A stretch of DNA of 64,000 bases from Pseudomonas baetica. Its GTDB lineage: Bacteria; Pseudomonadota; Gammaproteobacteria; Pseudomonadales; Pseudomonadaceae. The position numbers were made by a program, and so were the translations under genes. Positions 45,531-56,114 of this stretch are shown in pieces. The notes under the pieces are model-generated. The model searched no databases and had not been told where the DNA came from. It saw only the letters and a program-made list of their open reading frames with translations. The DNA lies in contig NZ_PHHE01000001.1 in the NCBI RefSeq assembly GCF_002813455.1, positions 6,355,001 through 6,419,000 of the forward strand, given 5' to 3'. Each line of letters opens with the position of its first letter. Within the stretch, counting starts at the first letter, position 1.

Positions 45531-46348
45531 TCAATCTGGATTGCGACGACCTGTTCGACACCTGGCGCCAGCAGGCGCGCTGGTTGCTGAGTCATGAGAT
45601 CGATCCCAGTCTGGTGAGTTGGGCCGCGGAGGGTGTCGGCGACCTGTTTGCCAGCGATGTTTCGGTGCCCGAGGGCCAGGGACCGTTTCAGGCCCGCATC
45701 CCTCGCGCGCTGCTCGACACACTGGAGCAAGCCTCGCGTTATCGCGGCGATCAGCGCTGGAGTCTGCTGTACGAGGTGTTGTGGCGGGTCAGTCACGGCG
45801 ACCGTACGGCGATGATGGCCGGGGACAAACTGGGCAGCGAGTTGCAACGTCGGATCAAGCAAGTGCACCGCGAAGCCCACCATTTGCATGCGTTCGTGCG
45901 TTTCATCGAACGGCCGAAAGATTTGCCGGGTCCACAATACGTGGCGTGGCACGAACCGGCTCACGACATTCTGCACAGCGCCAGTGAGCATTTCATCGGG
46001 CGGATGGGACAGCATCGCTGGTTGATCGCCACACCGCGTGACGGCGTCTATTACGACGGCGAACAACTGATACACCAGCGCCAATGCCCGGTGGAGTGGC
46101 AGCAACTGGCGCAGAACGTCGACGATCCCCATGGTGATCTGTGGCTGACCTATTACAGCCATATCTTCAATCCGGCGCGATTGAACGAGAAGGTCATGCA
46201 GGGGCATTTGCCGGTACGGTTCTGGAAGAATTTGCCGGAGGGAGAATTGATCCCCGGGCTGATTACCCAGGCGCGGATGGGCAAACAGCAGAATGGGCAG
46301 GCGAGCGGGATTGCCGGGCGCACCGGTAAACGCATCGCGTTGAAATGA
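45527..46348 (+). CDS. TIGR03915/DUF4130-type putative DNA repair protein
   Basis: The 273-residue product starts in an ATGA overlap with the radical SAM gene. It has the conserved core VHREAHHLHAFVRFIER, YVAWHEPAHDILHSASEHFI and WLTYYSHIFNPARLN. In some genomes this domain is fused to a UdgX-type uracil-DNA-binding domain, absent here. It is expected to work with the radical SAM partner on damaged DNA. Confidence 0.88.
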   Translation: MINLDCDDLFDTWRQQARWLLSHEIDPSLVSWAAEGVGDLFASDVSVPEGQGPFQARIPRALLDTLEQASRYRGDQRWSLLYEVLWRVSHGDRTAMMAGDKLGSELQRRIKQVHREAHHLHAFVRFIERPKDLPGPQYVAWHEPAHDILHSASEHFIGRMGQHRWLIATPRDGVYYDGEQLIHQRQCPVEWQQLAQNVDDPHGDLWLTYYSHIFNPARLNEKVMQGHLPVRFWKNLPEGELIPGLITQARMGKQQNGQASGIAGRTGKRIALK

Positions 46349-46377
46349 AAGATCAAAAGATCGCTTTAAATAAAAAA

Positions 46378-46406
46378 CCCCCACCGGTTTCCCGATGGGG
46401 GCTTTT
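46378..46406. terminator. Bidirectional terminator
   Basis: CCCCCACCGG-TTTC-CCGATGGGGG with A-rich bases before and TTTT after serves the repair operon and, from the other side, ilvE. Confidence 0.8.
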
Positions 46407-46426
46407 GTGCATCAGCAGCCGTCAGA

Positions 46427-47446
46427 TCAAACCTTGACGATCCAGCCCGCTGGCGCTTCGATGTCGCCGGTCTGCACACCGGTCAGCTCTTTGTAGAGCT
46501 TCTGGGTGACCGGGCCGACTTCGGTTTCGCTGTGGAACACGTGCAGGTGGTCGTTGTAGCTGATGCCGCCGATCGGGGTGATCACCGCAGCGGTACCGCA
46601 AGCACCGGCTTCCTTGAAGTCCGACAGCTTGTCGATCAGCACGTCGCCTTCAACCACTTCCAGGCCCAGACGCGATTTCGCCAGTTCGATCAGCGACAGA
46701 CGGGTGATGCCCGGCAATACCGATGGCGAGTTCGGTGTGATGAACTTGTTGTCGTGGGTGATCCCGAAGAAGTTGGCCGAACCGACTTCCTCGATCTTGG
46801 TGTGGGTCATCGGGTCCAGGTAGATCGCGTCGGCGAAGTTGGCTTTCTTCGCTTTCGAGCCCGGCATCAGGCTGGCGGCGTAGTTGCCGCCGACCTTGGC
46901 TGCGCCGGTGCCTTGTGGGGCGGCGCGGTCGTAGCTGGAGATCTGGAAGTTGTGCGGGGTCAGGCCGCCCTTGAAGTAGGCGCCAACCGGAATGCAGAAA
47001 ATCGAGAAGATGAACTCGGGTGCGGTGCGCACGCCGATGTTGTCACCCACGCCGATCACGAACGGGCGCAGGTACAGCGCGCCGCCAGTGCCATACGGCG
47101 GGATGAAGCGCTCGTTGGCACGAACCACTGCCTTACAGGCTTCGATGAACTGCTCGGTGTCGACGTTCGGCATCAGCAGACGCGCGCAGCTGCGTTGCAT
47201 GCGCAGGGCATTCTGGTCCGGACGGAACAGGTTGATCGAGCCGTCCTTGCAACGATAGGCCTTCATGCCTTCGAAGCACTGCTGGCCATAGTGAAGGGCA
47301 GTCGAGCCTTCGCTGATGTGCAGCACGTTGTCTTCGGTCAGGGTGCCTTTGTCCCACTCGCCATCGCGAAAGTACGACAGATAGCGTTTGTCGGTCTTGA
47401 TGTAGTCAAAACCCAGCTTGTCCCAATTGATGCTTTCGTTACCCAT
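46427..47446 (-). CDS. ilvE: Branched-chain amino acid aminotransferase
   Basis: The ATG at 47446 (MGNESINWDKLGFDYIKTDK) has GAGGGTGTC before it and gives 339 residues, as in Pseudomonas IlvE of the eukaryote-like BCAT2 type. The PLP lysine lies in GTGAAKVGGNY, with substrate loops TALHYGQQCFEGMKAY and EEVGSANFF. It interconverts Leu, Ile and Val with their 2-oxo acids in the cytoplasm. This feeds the neighbouring branched-chain oxo-acid dehydrogenase operon, which starts a separate transcript. Confidence 0.93.
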   Translation of the reverse strand: MGNESINWDKLGFDYIKTDKRYLSYFRDGEWDKGTLTEDNVLHISEGSTALHYGQQCFEGMKAYRCKDGSINLFRPDQNALRMQRSCARLLMPNVDTEQFIEACKAVVRANERFIPPYGTGGALYLRPFVIGVGDNIGVRTAPEFIFSIFCIPVGAYFKGGLTPHNFQISSYDRAAPQGTGAAKVGGNYAASLMPGSKAKKANFADAIYLDPMTHTKIEEVGSANFFGITHDNKFITPNSPSVLPGITRLSLIELAKSRLGLEVVEGDVLIDKLSDFKEAGACGTAAVITPIGGISYNDHLHVFHSETEVGPVTQKLYKELTGVQTGDIEAPAGWIVKV

Positions 47447-47560
47447 GACACCCTCTATCACTGAACAACCGTCGAAACGGTTCAAGGCTTCTGACGTTTT
47501 TTGGATGGGCACAACAATACTTCATTCTTGAGCGGTTTCGCAGCCGCAATTCACGCCTTT

Positions 47561-47668
47561 GATCGTTCCCACGCTCTGCGTGGGAATGCAGCCCGGGACG
47601 CTCTGCGTCCCAAGAGCCGAACGCGGAGCGTCCGATGAGACATTCCCACGCAGAGCGTGGGAACGATC
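47561..47668. repeat. Long inverted repeat of another palindromic family
   Basis: GATCGTTCCCACGCTCTGCG and its reverse complement at the other end flank inner palindromes (GGGACGCTCTGCGTCCC). This is a different repeat family from the GTGGGAGC REPs. It lies between ilvE's promoter side and the end of lpdV. Confidence 0.88.
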
Positions 47669-47680
47669 AGGGTTGGGCAA

Positions 47681-49054
47681 TCACAAGTGCAGTGCATGCC
47701 CCAGCGCACGCAACGCCGCTTCCTGCACCGCTTCACCCAAGGTCGGATGCGCATGAATGGTCCCGCCGATGTCTTCCAGCCGCGCGCCCATTTCCAGGCT
47801 TTGCGCGAACGCCGTGGACAACTCGGAAACCCCGACCCCCACCGCCTGCCAACCGACAATCAGATGATTGTCCCGACGAGCGACCACGCGCACGAAGCCG
47901 CTTTTGGACTCCAGCGTCATCGCCCGGCCATTGGCGGCGAACGGGAAGCTGGAGACGATGCAGTCCAGCCCGGCAGCCTTGGCCTCGTCCGGTGTCTTGC
48001 CGACCACCACCAGTTCCGGGTCGGTGAAGCACACGGCAGCGATGGCGGTCGGATTGAATTCGCGATTTTTGCCGCTGATCAACTCGGCGACCATTTCACC
48101 CTGGGCCATGGCACGGTGAGCCAGCATCGGCTCGCCGCTCAAGTCGCCGATGGCGTAGACGTTGCGCATGCTGGTCTGGCAGCGGCTGTCGATCTTGATC
48201 GCCGAACCGCTCATCTCAAGATTCAGCGCTTCGAGGTTCCAGCCTTGGGTATTGGGTTTGCGACCCACGGCCACCAGCACCTGATCGGTTTCCAGATTCA
48301 GGGTGTCGCCGTTCGGGTCGCGCACTTGCAATCTGCCGTCGAAGCCCAGGACGCTGTGCTTGAGGTACAACTTCACGCCGAGTTGCTTCAGCGCGTCGTG
48401 CACCGGTTGTGTCAGCTCAGCGTCATAGGCCGGCAGGATGCGATCCTGCGCCTCGACCACACTGACTTCGGCGCCAAGCTTGCGATAAGCAATGCCCAGC
48501 TCCAGACCGATGTAACCACCGCCCACCACGACCAGACGTTTGGGCACTGACTTCGGCGCCAATGCTTCGGTGGAAGAGATGATCGGGCCGCCAATCGGCA
48601 GGATTGGCAAGTTGACGCTGGTTGAACCGGTGGCGAGCACCAAGTGTTCGCACTGGATGCGCGTGTCGCCGACTTCCACGGTTTTGCCATCGATAACCTT
48701 GGCCCAACCAGTGATGACCTGAACCTTGTTCTTCTTGAGCAGTGCGGCGACGCCGGTGGTCAGGCGATCAACGATGCCGTCCTTCCACTCAACGCTTTTG
48801 CTGATGTCCAGCGTCGGCGCCGAAACACTGATGCCCAGTGCCGAATGCTGGTTGTGATGCTGTGTCTGGTGAAACTGCTCGGCCACATGAATCAGTGCTT
48901 TCGACGGAATGCAGCCGATGTTCAGGCACGTGCCGCCCAGCGATTGGCCTTCGACCAGAATGGTCGGTATGCCCAGTTGCCCGGCGCGAATGGCCGTGAC
49001 GTAACCGCCGGGGCCGCCGCCGATGATCAGCAGCGTGGTGTTCAAAGTCGACAT
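47681..49054 (-). CDS. lpdV: Dihydrolipoyl dehydrogenase of branched-chain complex (E3)
   Basis: The ATG at 49054 has GGAG six bases before it; 457 residues. It has the FAD motif [20 protein letters not shown], the redox disulfide [13 protein letters not shown], the NAD motif [20 protein letters not shown], and the C-terminal base [13 protein letters not shown]. It re-oxidises the lipoyl group of BkdB. It is the last gene of the bkd operon and nearly abuts bkdB, as in P. putida. Confidence 0.93.
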   Translation of the reverse strand: MSTLNTTLLIIGGGPGGYVTAIRAGQLGIPTILVEGQSLGGTCLNIGCIPSKALIHVAEQFHQTQHHNQHSALGISVSAPTLDISKSVEWKDGIVDRLTTGVAALLKKNKVQVITGWAKVIDGKTVEVGDTRIQCEHLVLATGSTSVNLPILPIGGPIISSTEALAPKSVPKRLVVVGGGYIGLELGIAYRKLGAEVSVVEAQDRILPAYDAELTQPVHDALKQLGVKLYLKHSVLGFDGRLQVRDPNGDTLNLETDQVLVAVGRKPNTQGWNLEALNLEMSGSAIKIDSRCQTSMRNVYAIGDLSGEPMLAHRAMAQGEMVAELISGKNREFNPTAIAAVCFTDPELVVVGKTPDEAKAAGLDCIVSSFPFAANGRAMTLESKSGFVRVVARRDNHLIVGWQAVGVGVSELSTAFAQSLEMGARLEDIGGTIHAHPTLGEAVQEAALRALGHALHL

Positions 49055-49057
49055 CAC

Positions 49058-50326
49058 TTACTCCACAAACAGAGTGGCAGGTTGTTCGATCAGGCCACGA
49101 ATGGCCTGGATGAAGAGTGCCGCGTCCATGCCGTCGACCACGCGGTGATCGAACGAGCTGGAGAGGTTCATCATCTTGCGGATCACCACCTGGCCTTTGA
49201 CCACCATTGGCCGTTCGACGATTTTGTTGACGCCGACGATCGCCACTTCCGGCAGGTTCAGCACCGGTGTGCTGACAATGCCGCCCAGCGCACCGAGGCT
49301 GGTCAGGGTAATGGTCGAGCCTGACAGTTCATCGCGGCTGGCCTTGCCATTGCGCGCGGCATTGGCCAGGCGTGAGATCTCGGCGGCGCTGTCCCACAAG
49401 CTGCGGGCTTCGGCGTGACGCACCACTGGCACCATCAAACCAACATCGCTTTGCGTGGCAACACCGACATGCACCGCGCCAAGGCGAGTGATGACCTGGG
49501 CTTCGTCGTCGTAACGGGCGTTCATCTGCGGGAAGTCGCGCAGGGCGACGACCAGTGCGCGGACGAGGAACGGCAGCAACGTCAACTTGCCACGGCTGGC
49601 GCCGTGTTTTTCATTCAGGTGCGCACGCAGTTCTTCAATCGCGGTGACGTCGATTTCCTCGACATAACTGAAGTGCGCGGCACGCTGGGTGGCGTCCTGC
49701 ATGCGCTGGGCGATCTTGCGGCGCATGCCGATCACTTGAATCTGTTCTTCGTCGTTACGCTGGGCGTAAGCGGCGGATGCAGGCGCCGAGGCGTTGGACT
49801 GACCTTGCGCCAGATAGGCCTCGAGGTCATCGTGCAACACGCGACCGGCCGGGCCGGAGCCGCGTACCAGACGTAATTGAATGCCCAGATCCAGCGCATG
49901 TTTGCGCACGGCCGGGGAGGCCAGTGGTCGTTCATCCGCTTCGCGGGCAACCATCGGACCCTGGCAAACAGCAGCCGGACGCGGTGCGGCGGCTGCGGCA
50001 GGTTTGCTCTCTACGACCGCTTCGACTTTCGGCGCAACAGGCTCTTTTGCAGCTACAGGAGCCGACTCTTTCAGATTGCCCGCACCTTCCACTTCAATGC
50101 TGATCAGCACACTGCCGACCGCCATCACTTCACCCGGCTGACCGCCGAGGGCAATGACCTTGCCATGAACCGGCGACGGAATATCGACCATCGCCTTGTC
50201 GGTCATCACGTCCGCCAGCACCTGATCTTCAACGACCAGATCACCGACCTTGACGTGCCACTGCGACAGTTCTACTTCTGCGATGCCTTCGCCGATGTCC
50301 GGCATCTTGATAACGTGCGTGCCCAT
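49058..50326 (-). CDS. bkdB: Branched-chain 2-oxoacid dehydrogenase E2 (acyltransferase)
   Basis: The 422-residue protein has one lipoyl domain (VLADVMTDKAMVDIPSPVHG, lipoylated Lys in DKA). An Ala/Pro linker, a peripheral-subunit-binding segment (PAVRKHALDLGIQLRLVRGS) and a catalytic domain ending in FDHRVVDGMDAA follow. It transfers isobutyryl, isovaleryl or 2-methylbutyryl groups to CoA. It begins directly after the bkdA2 stop. Confidence 0.93.
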   Translation of the reverse strand: MGTHVIKMPDIGEGIAEVELSQWHVKVGDLVVEDQVLADVMTDKAMVDIPSPVHGKVIALGGQPGEVMAVGSVLISIEVEGAGNLKESAPVAAKEPVAPKVEAVVESKPAAAAAPRPAAVCQGPMVAREADERPLASPAVRKHALDLGIQLRLVRGSGPAGRVLHDDLEAYLAQGQSNASAPASAAYAQRNDEEQIQVIGMRRKIAQRMQDATQRAAHFSYVEEIDVTAIEELRAHLNEKHGASRGKLTLLPFLVRALVVALRDFPQMNARYDDEAQVITRLGAVHVGVATQSDVGLMVPVVRHAEARSLWDSAAEISRLANAARNGKASRDELSGSTITLTSLGALGGIVSTPVLNLPEVAIVGVNKIVERPMVVKGQVVIRKMMNLSSSFDHRVVDGMDAALFIQAIRGLIEQPATLFVE

Positions 50327-51385
50327 TCAGACCTCCATGACCCGTTTCAACGCCGCGCCCACTCGGGACGGGCCTGGGAAATACGCCCACTCTTGCGCGT
50401 GCGGGTAGGGGGTATCCCAACCAGTGACGCGTTCGATTGGCGCTTCCAGGTGATGGAAGCAGTGCTCTTGCACCAGCGACACCAGTTCGGCGCCGAAACC
50501 ACAGGTACGGGTGGCTTCGTGGACCACCACGCAGCGGCCGGTTTTCTTCACGGATTTGACGATGGTTTCCAGATCCAGCGGCCACAGGCTGCGCAGGTCG
50601 ATGACTTCGGCGTCGACGCCACTTTCTTCAGCGGCAACTTGCGAGACATACACGGTGGTGCCGTAGGTCAGTACGGTGACGTCCTTGCCCGGACGGGTGA
50701 TCGCGGCAACGTCCAGCGGCACGGTGTAGTAACCGTCCGGGACCTGGGCTTGCGGGTGTTTCGACCACGGCGTTACCGGGCGGTCGTGGTGGCCGTCGAA
50801 CGGGCCGTTGTACAGGCGTTTCGGTTCCAGAAAGATCACCGGATCATCGTTTTCGATGGAGGCGATCAACAGGCCTTTGGCGTCATACGGGTTGGACGGC
50901 ATGACCGTGCGCAAACCGCAGACCTGGGTGAACATCGCCTCGATGCTCTGGCTGTGAGTCTGGCCACCGTAGATGCCGCCGCCGCAAGGCATGCGCAGGG
51001 TCATCGGTGCGGTGAACTCGCCGGCCGAGCGATAGCGCAGGCGCGCGGCTTCGGAAATGATCTGGTCGGACGCCGGGTAGACGTAGTCGGCGAACTGGAT
51101 TTCAGCCACCGGGCGCAGACCGTAAGCGCCCATGCCGACGGCGACACCGACGATGCCGCTTTCCGAAATTGGTGCGTCGAACACCCGCGAGGCGCCGTAT
51201 TTGGTCTGCAGGCCTTCGGTGCAACGGAACACGCCGCCGAAGTAGCCGACGTCCTGACCGAACACCACGACGTTGTCGTCACGTTCAAGCATCACATCCA
51301 TGGCCGAGCGCAGGGCCTGGATCATGGTCATGGTGGTCGTGGTCATGGCGGTTTCCAACTGAATATTGTTGTTGTGATCGTTCAT
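50327..51385 (-). CDS. bkdA2: Branched-chain 2-oxoacid dehydrogenase E1 beta
   Basis: The 352-residue protein carries the E1-beta core: DDNVVVFGQDVGYFGGVFRC, RVFDAPISESGIVGVAVGMG and FADYVYPASDQI. The first 14 residues (MNDHNNNIQLETAM) are low-complexity and may be partly skipped by a later ATG. It pairs with BkdA1 in the thiamine-diphosphate E1 tetramer. Two-base gap from bkdA1's stop. Confidence 0.92.
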   Translation of the reverse strand: MNDHNNNIQLETAMTTTTMTMIQALRSAMDVMLERDDNVVVFGQDVGYFGGVFRCTEGLQTKYGASRVFDAPISESGIVGVAVGMGAYGLRPVAEIQFADYVYPASDQIISEAARLRYRSAGEFTAPMTLRMPCGGGIYGGQTHSQSIEAMFTQVCGLRTVMPSNPYDAKGLLIASIENDDPVIFLEPKRLYNGPFDGHHDRPVTPWSKHPQAQVPDGYYTVPLDVAAITRPGKDVTVLTYGTTVYVSQVAAEESGVDAEVIDLRSLWPLDLETIVKSVKKTGRCVVVHEATRTCGFGAELVSLVQEHCFHHLEAPIERVTGWDTPYPHAQEWAYFPGPSRVGAALKRVMEV

Positions 51386-51386
51386 G

Positions 51387-52807
<1,421 letters not shown>

Positions 52808-53296
52808 ATGCGCAAACTGGACCGTACCGATATCGGCATTCTCAACAGCCTTCAGGAGAACGCGCGCATCACCAACGCCGACCTCGCACGCTCGGTAAAT
52901 CTGTCGCCGACGCCGTGCTTCAACCGGGTCAAGGCGATGGAAGAATTAGGGCTGATTCGCGAGCAGGTAACGTTGCTGGATGCCGATTTGCTGGGCTTGC
53001 ATGTGAACGTGTTTATTCACGTCAGCCTGGAAAAGCAGGTGGAAGAGGCCCTGCAACATTTCGAGGAAGCGATTTCCGACCGCCCCGAGGTGATGGAGTG
53101 CTACCTGATGGCCGGTGACCCGGACTATCTGATCCGGGTGCTGGTGCCGACGATTCAGTCGCTGGAGCGATTCATGATGGACTTCCTGACCAAAGTGCCG
53201 GGGGTGGCGAATATCCGGTCGAGCTTTGCGCTCAAGCAGGTGCGGTATAAGACAGCGTTGCCGTTGCCGGCGAATGGGTTGACGCTGGGGGCGTGA
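52808..53296 (+). CDS. bkdR: Lrp/AsnC-family regulator BkdR
   Basis: The 162-residue protein has the Lrp helix-turn-helix ([40 protein letters not shown]) and a C-terminal RAM ligand-binding domain ([20 protein letters not shown]). Divergent placement to bkdA1 identifies it as the activator of the operon, responsive to branched-chain amino acids. Confidence 0.92.
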   Translation: MRKLDRTDIGILNSLQENARITNADLARSVNLSPTPCFNRVKAMEELGLIREQVTLLDADLLGLHVNVFIHVSLEKQVEEALQHFEEAISDRPEVMECYLMAGDPDYLIRVLVPTIQSLERFMMDFLTKVPGVANIRSSFALKQVRYKTALPLPANGLTLGA

Positions 53297-53308
53297 AGAT
53301 CAAAAAAA

Positions 53309-53372
53309 CGCAGCCTGCGGCAGCTCCTGCATTGGATTCGCATTTCTCCTGTAGGAGCTGCCGCAGGCTGCG
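53309..53372. repeat. Perfect 20-bp inverted repeat (REP-like)
   Basis: CGCAGCCTGCGGCAGCTCCT pairs with AGGAGCTGCCGCAGGCTGCG across 24 bases, bounded by GATC-A7 and GATCTTTT. This is another Pseudomonas palindromic repeat that can act as a terminator between bkdR and the convergent hydrolase. Confidence 0.88.
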
Positions 53373-53383
53373 ATCTTTTGACG

Positions 53384-54247
53384 TTAAAGCTTATTGATCG
53401 GAATCTTCAGATACACCACGCCATTGTCCTCAGCCGCCGGAAAATTCCCCGCCCGCACGTTCACCTGTATCGCCGGCAACAACAATGTCGGCATGCCCAA
53501 CCCGGCATCACGCTTCGTGCGCATTTCGACGAACGCGGCTTCATCGATGCCGTCATGCACGTGAATGTTACTTTTGCGCTGCTCACCGACAGTGGTCTGG
53601 CACTGCGGTTCTCGACCCTGCGGCGGGTAATCGTGGCACACGTAGAGTTTCACGCCGGCCGGGAAGGCCAGCAGTTTCTTGATCGAGTTGAACAGTTGAT
53701 GAGCGTTGCCACCGGGGAAGTCGCAGCGCGCGGTGCCGACGTCGGGCATGAACAGCGTGTCGCCGACCAGGATCTGTTCGCCGTCGATCAAATAGGCCAT
53801 GTCCGCCGGGGTGTGGCCAGGCACGTGCAGTGCGGTGGCGTTGAGATTGCCGATCTGGAATGACTCGTTCGGCGCGAACAGGTGATCGAACTGCGAGCCA
53901 TCAACACAGAATTCCGGCTCCAGATTGAACAGCGCCTTGAACACGTTTTGCACTTTGCTGATCGACTCGCCAATGGCGATCTTGCCGCCCAGCTCCCGGC
54001 GCAGATACGGCGCGGCGGACAAGTGGTCGGCGTGGGCGTGGGTTTCCAGCAGCCATTGCACTTGCAGGTGATGCGCGCGGACGAAGGCGATGAGCTTGTC
54101 CGCCTGGGCGGTGCAGGTACGCCCGGCGGCGCCATCGTAATCGAGCACCGGGTCGATGATCGCGCATTGTCCGCCGTTGGCCTCGTAGACCACATAGCTG
54201 TAGGTCGAGGAGGCGGGGTCGAGGAAAGCTTCAATCAGCGCGGGCAT
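53384..54247 (-). CDS. MBL-fold hydrolase, persulfide dioxygenase-like
   Basis: The 287-residue protein has the metal motif THAHADH, a second His in VPGHTPADMAYLI, an Asp in VGDTLFMPD, and a late His in LYVCHDYPP. The short pattern and GTARCDFPGGNAHQLFNSIK match the ETHE1/Blh group, iron enzymes that oxidise glutathione persulfide to sulfite. It is divergent from a BigR-like repressor and beside an SQR-like flavoprotein, which supports a role in sulfide detoxification. Confidence 0.82.
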   Translation of the reverse strand: MPALIEAFLDPASSTYSYVVYEANGGQCAIIDPVLDYDGAAGRTCTAQADKLIAFVRAHHLQVQWLLETHAHADHLSAAPYLRRELGGKIAIGESISKVQNVFKALFNLEPEFCVDGSQFDHLFAPNESFQIGNLNATALHVPGHTPADMAYLIDGEQILVGDTLFMPDVGTARCDFPGGNAHQLFNSIKKLLAFPAGVKLYVCHDYPPQGREPQCQTTVGEQRKSNIHVHDGIDEAAFVEMRTKRDAGLGMPTLLLPAIQVNVRAGNFPAAEDNGVVYLKIPINKL

Positions 54248-54297
54248 GGACGTGGACCTGTACGGGAGGACGAAAAGTCAGTCGGGGTTGCAACACT

Positions 54298-54313
54298 TTA
54301 TGTAAAAACATAA
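54298..54313. promoter_or_regulatory. Palindrome between divergent sulfide genes
   Basis: TTATGT-AAAA-ACATAA is a perfect AT-rich palindrome centred in the 97-bp gap between the hydrolase and the ArsR/BigR-like gene. It is the likely operator of that regulator. Confidence 0.7.
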
Positions 54314-54344
54314 TGTTCGCAGCTTAAGTGACGTTGAAGGCATC

Positions 54345-54692
54345 ATGCAAATGCAATCCAGTCTGACCGAGTGTGAAGTCGCGCAATTGCGCGCGTCGGC
54401 GTCAAAGGCCTGTGCGCTGCTCAAGGCGATGGCCAATGAGGACCGTTTGTTGATCCTGTGCCAGTTGACCCAAGGCGAGCGCAACGTCGGCGAGCTTGAA
54501 AAAATGACCGGTGTGCGCCAGCCGACGCTGTCTCAGCAGTTGGGCATCCTGCGCGATGAAGGGCTTGTCGCGACACGTCGTGAAGGCAAGTACATTTTTT
54601 ACGGCCTTGCCAGCCCTGAAGTCATCCAGGTGATGAAAACCCTCTCCGGCTTGTATTGCGGCGCGGTGCTGAAAAGCCTCGGTCACCCATAA
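54345..54692 (+). CDS. BigR/SqrR-like ArsR-family persulfide sensor
   Basis: The 115-residue winged-helix protein has LKAMANEDRLLILCQLTQGE and VRQPTLSQQLGILRDEGLVA. Two cysteines, Cys39 and Cys105, occupy the places of the sensing pair of BigR/SqrR repressors, which form a sulfur bridge on exposure to persulfides. The metal-binding CxC of arsenic sensors is absent. It likely represses itself, the hydrolase and the downstream SQR-like gene through the palindrome at 54298. Confidence 0.82.
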   Translation: MQMQSSLTECEVAQLRASASKACALLKAMANEDRLLILCQLTQGERNVGELEKMTGVRQPTLSQQLGILRDEGLVATRREGKYIFYGLASPEVIQVMKTLSGLYCGAVLKSLGHP

Positions 54693-54715
54693 ATACCTGC
54701 CAGAACACATCAACC

Positions 54716-54806
54716 CTGTGGGAGCGAGCCTGCTCGCGAAAGCGGCGGTTCAGTCAATACTTTACTCGACTGATAGTCCGCCTTCGCGAGCAGGCTCGCT
54801 CCCACA
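54716..54806. repeat. Inverted REP pair
   Basis: GTGGGAGCGAGCCTGCTCGC and its reverse complement lie between the regulator and the SQR-like gene, possibly trimming or insulating the transcript. Confidence 0.9.
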
Positions 54807-54860
54807 TTGGGATTTGTGTGATGGCCGAAAATCCTTGCGTGCAGCCATAAGGAACAAGCA

Positions 54861-56105
54861 ATGAACGATCAACACTGGGGCCCATCCATCAGTGCAGATA
54901 TCGTGGTCATCGGCGGCGGCACTGCCGGCATTGGCTTCGTCGCCAGTCTGCTCAAGCGCGATCCGCACTTGAACATTACCGTGATCGAACCGAGCGACAA
55001 GCACTATTACCAACCTGCCTGGACGCTGGTCGGGGGTGGCGCTTACGACGTCAAAGACACCGTAAGACCGATGAGCAAAGTGATGCCGCGTCAGGCAACT
55101 TGGGTTCAGGCAGCGGTTACGAGTATTGATCCCGACAATCGCCAACTCACCCTCAACGATCAGCGCACCGTCAGCTACCAAAACCTGATCGTCTGCCCCG
55201 GCCTGCGTCTGGCCTGGGAAAAAATCGAAGGCTTGCAGGAAAGCCTCGGCCAGCACGGTGTGACCTCCAACTACAGCTATCAGCACGCGCAGTACACCTG
55301 GGATCAGGTGCAGAAACTGCGCGGCGGCAAGGCACTGTTCACTCAACCGGCAATGCCGATCAAATGCGCCGGGGCACCGCAAAAGGCGTTGTATCTGTCC
55401 TGTGATTACTGGCGCAAAAGCGGCGTGCTGAACAAGGTCGAAGTCGAGTTCAACCTCGCTGGCGCCGCGCTGTTCGGTGTGGCGACATTCGTCCCGCCGC
55501 TGATGAAGTACATCGAGAAGTACAACGCGCGGTTGGCGTTCAACGCGAATCTGCTCAAGGTCGACGGCCCGGCGAAAACCGCGTGGTTCGAGGTCAGGGA
55601 CGCCGACGGCAACGTCGGCCAACAGGCGAAAACCTTTGACCTGCTGCACGTCGTGCCGCCGCAGGTTTCGCCGGATTTCATCGCGCAAAGCCCTCTGGCG
55701 GACGCCGGCGGCTGGTGCGAAGTCAATCCGCACAGCCTGCAACATCCGCGCTACCCCGAGGTGTTCGCGCTCGGCGATATCTGCGGCACCAGCAACGCGA
55801 AAACCGCGGCGGCCGTGCGCAAGCAGGTCGTCGTGGTCGCGGAAAACCTGTTGGCCTTGCGCAAACAACAGCCGCTGCCGCTGAAGTACGACGGCTACGG
55901 TTCCTGCCCGCTGACGGTGGAGAAGGGCAAAGTGATCCTCGCCGAGTTCGGCTACGCCGGCAAATTGCTGCCGACCTTTGCACTGGACCCGACCGTGCCG
56001 CGTCGTTCGGCCTGGTGGCTCAAGGCAACATTGCTGCCGTGGTTCTACTGGAACGGCATGCTCAAGGGCCGCGAGTGGCTGACCGGTTTGTCGAAGGTTG
56101 ACTGA
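54861..56105 (+). CDS. Sulfide:quinone oxidoreductase-like flavoprotein
   Basis: AAGGAACAAGCA precedes the ATG. The 414-residue protein has the FAD motif IVVIGGGTAGIGFVASLL, the quinone-reductase type YYQPAWTLVGGGA, and cysteines in IVCPGL and MPIKCAGAPQKALYLSCDYW. The KCAGAPQK Cys is the conserved one of SQR. The late FALGDICGTSNAKTAAAVRK is typical. It should oxidise sulfide at the membrane and pass electrons to quinone, producing persulfide for the MBL enzyme. The next gene is 9 bases away. Confidence 0.83.
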   Translation: MNDQHWGPSISADIVVIGGGTAGIGFVASLLKRDPHLNITVIEPSDKHYYQPAWTLVGGGAYDVKDTVRPMSKVMPRQATWVQAAVTSIDPDNRQLTLNDQRTVSYQNLIVCPGLRLAWEKIEGLQESLGQHGVTSNYSYQHAQYTWDQVQKLRGGKALFTQPAMPIKCAGAPQKALYLSCDYWRKSGVLNKVEVEFNLAGAALFGVATFVPPLMKYIEKYNARLAFNANLLKVDGPAKTAWFEVRDADGNVGQQAKTFDLLHVVPPQVSPDFIAQSPLADAGGWCEVNPHSLQHPRYPEVFALGDICGTSNAKTAAAVRKQVVVVAENLLALRKQQPLPLKYDGYGSCPLTVEKGKVILAEFGYAGKLLPTFALDPTVPRRSAWWLKATLLPWFYWNGMLKGREWLTGLSKVD

Positions 56106-56114
56106 GTACTCCCT

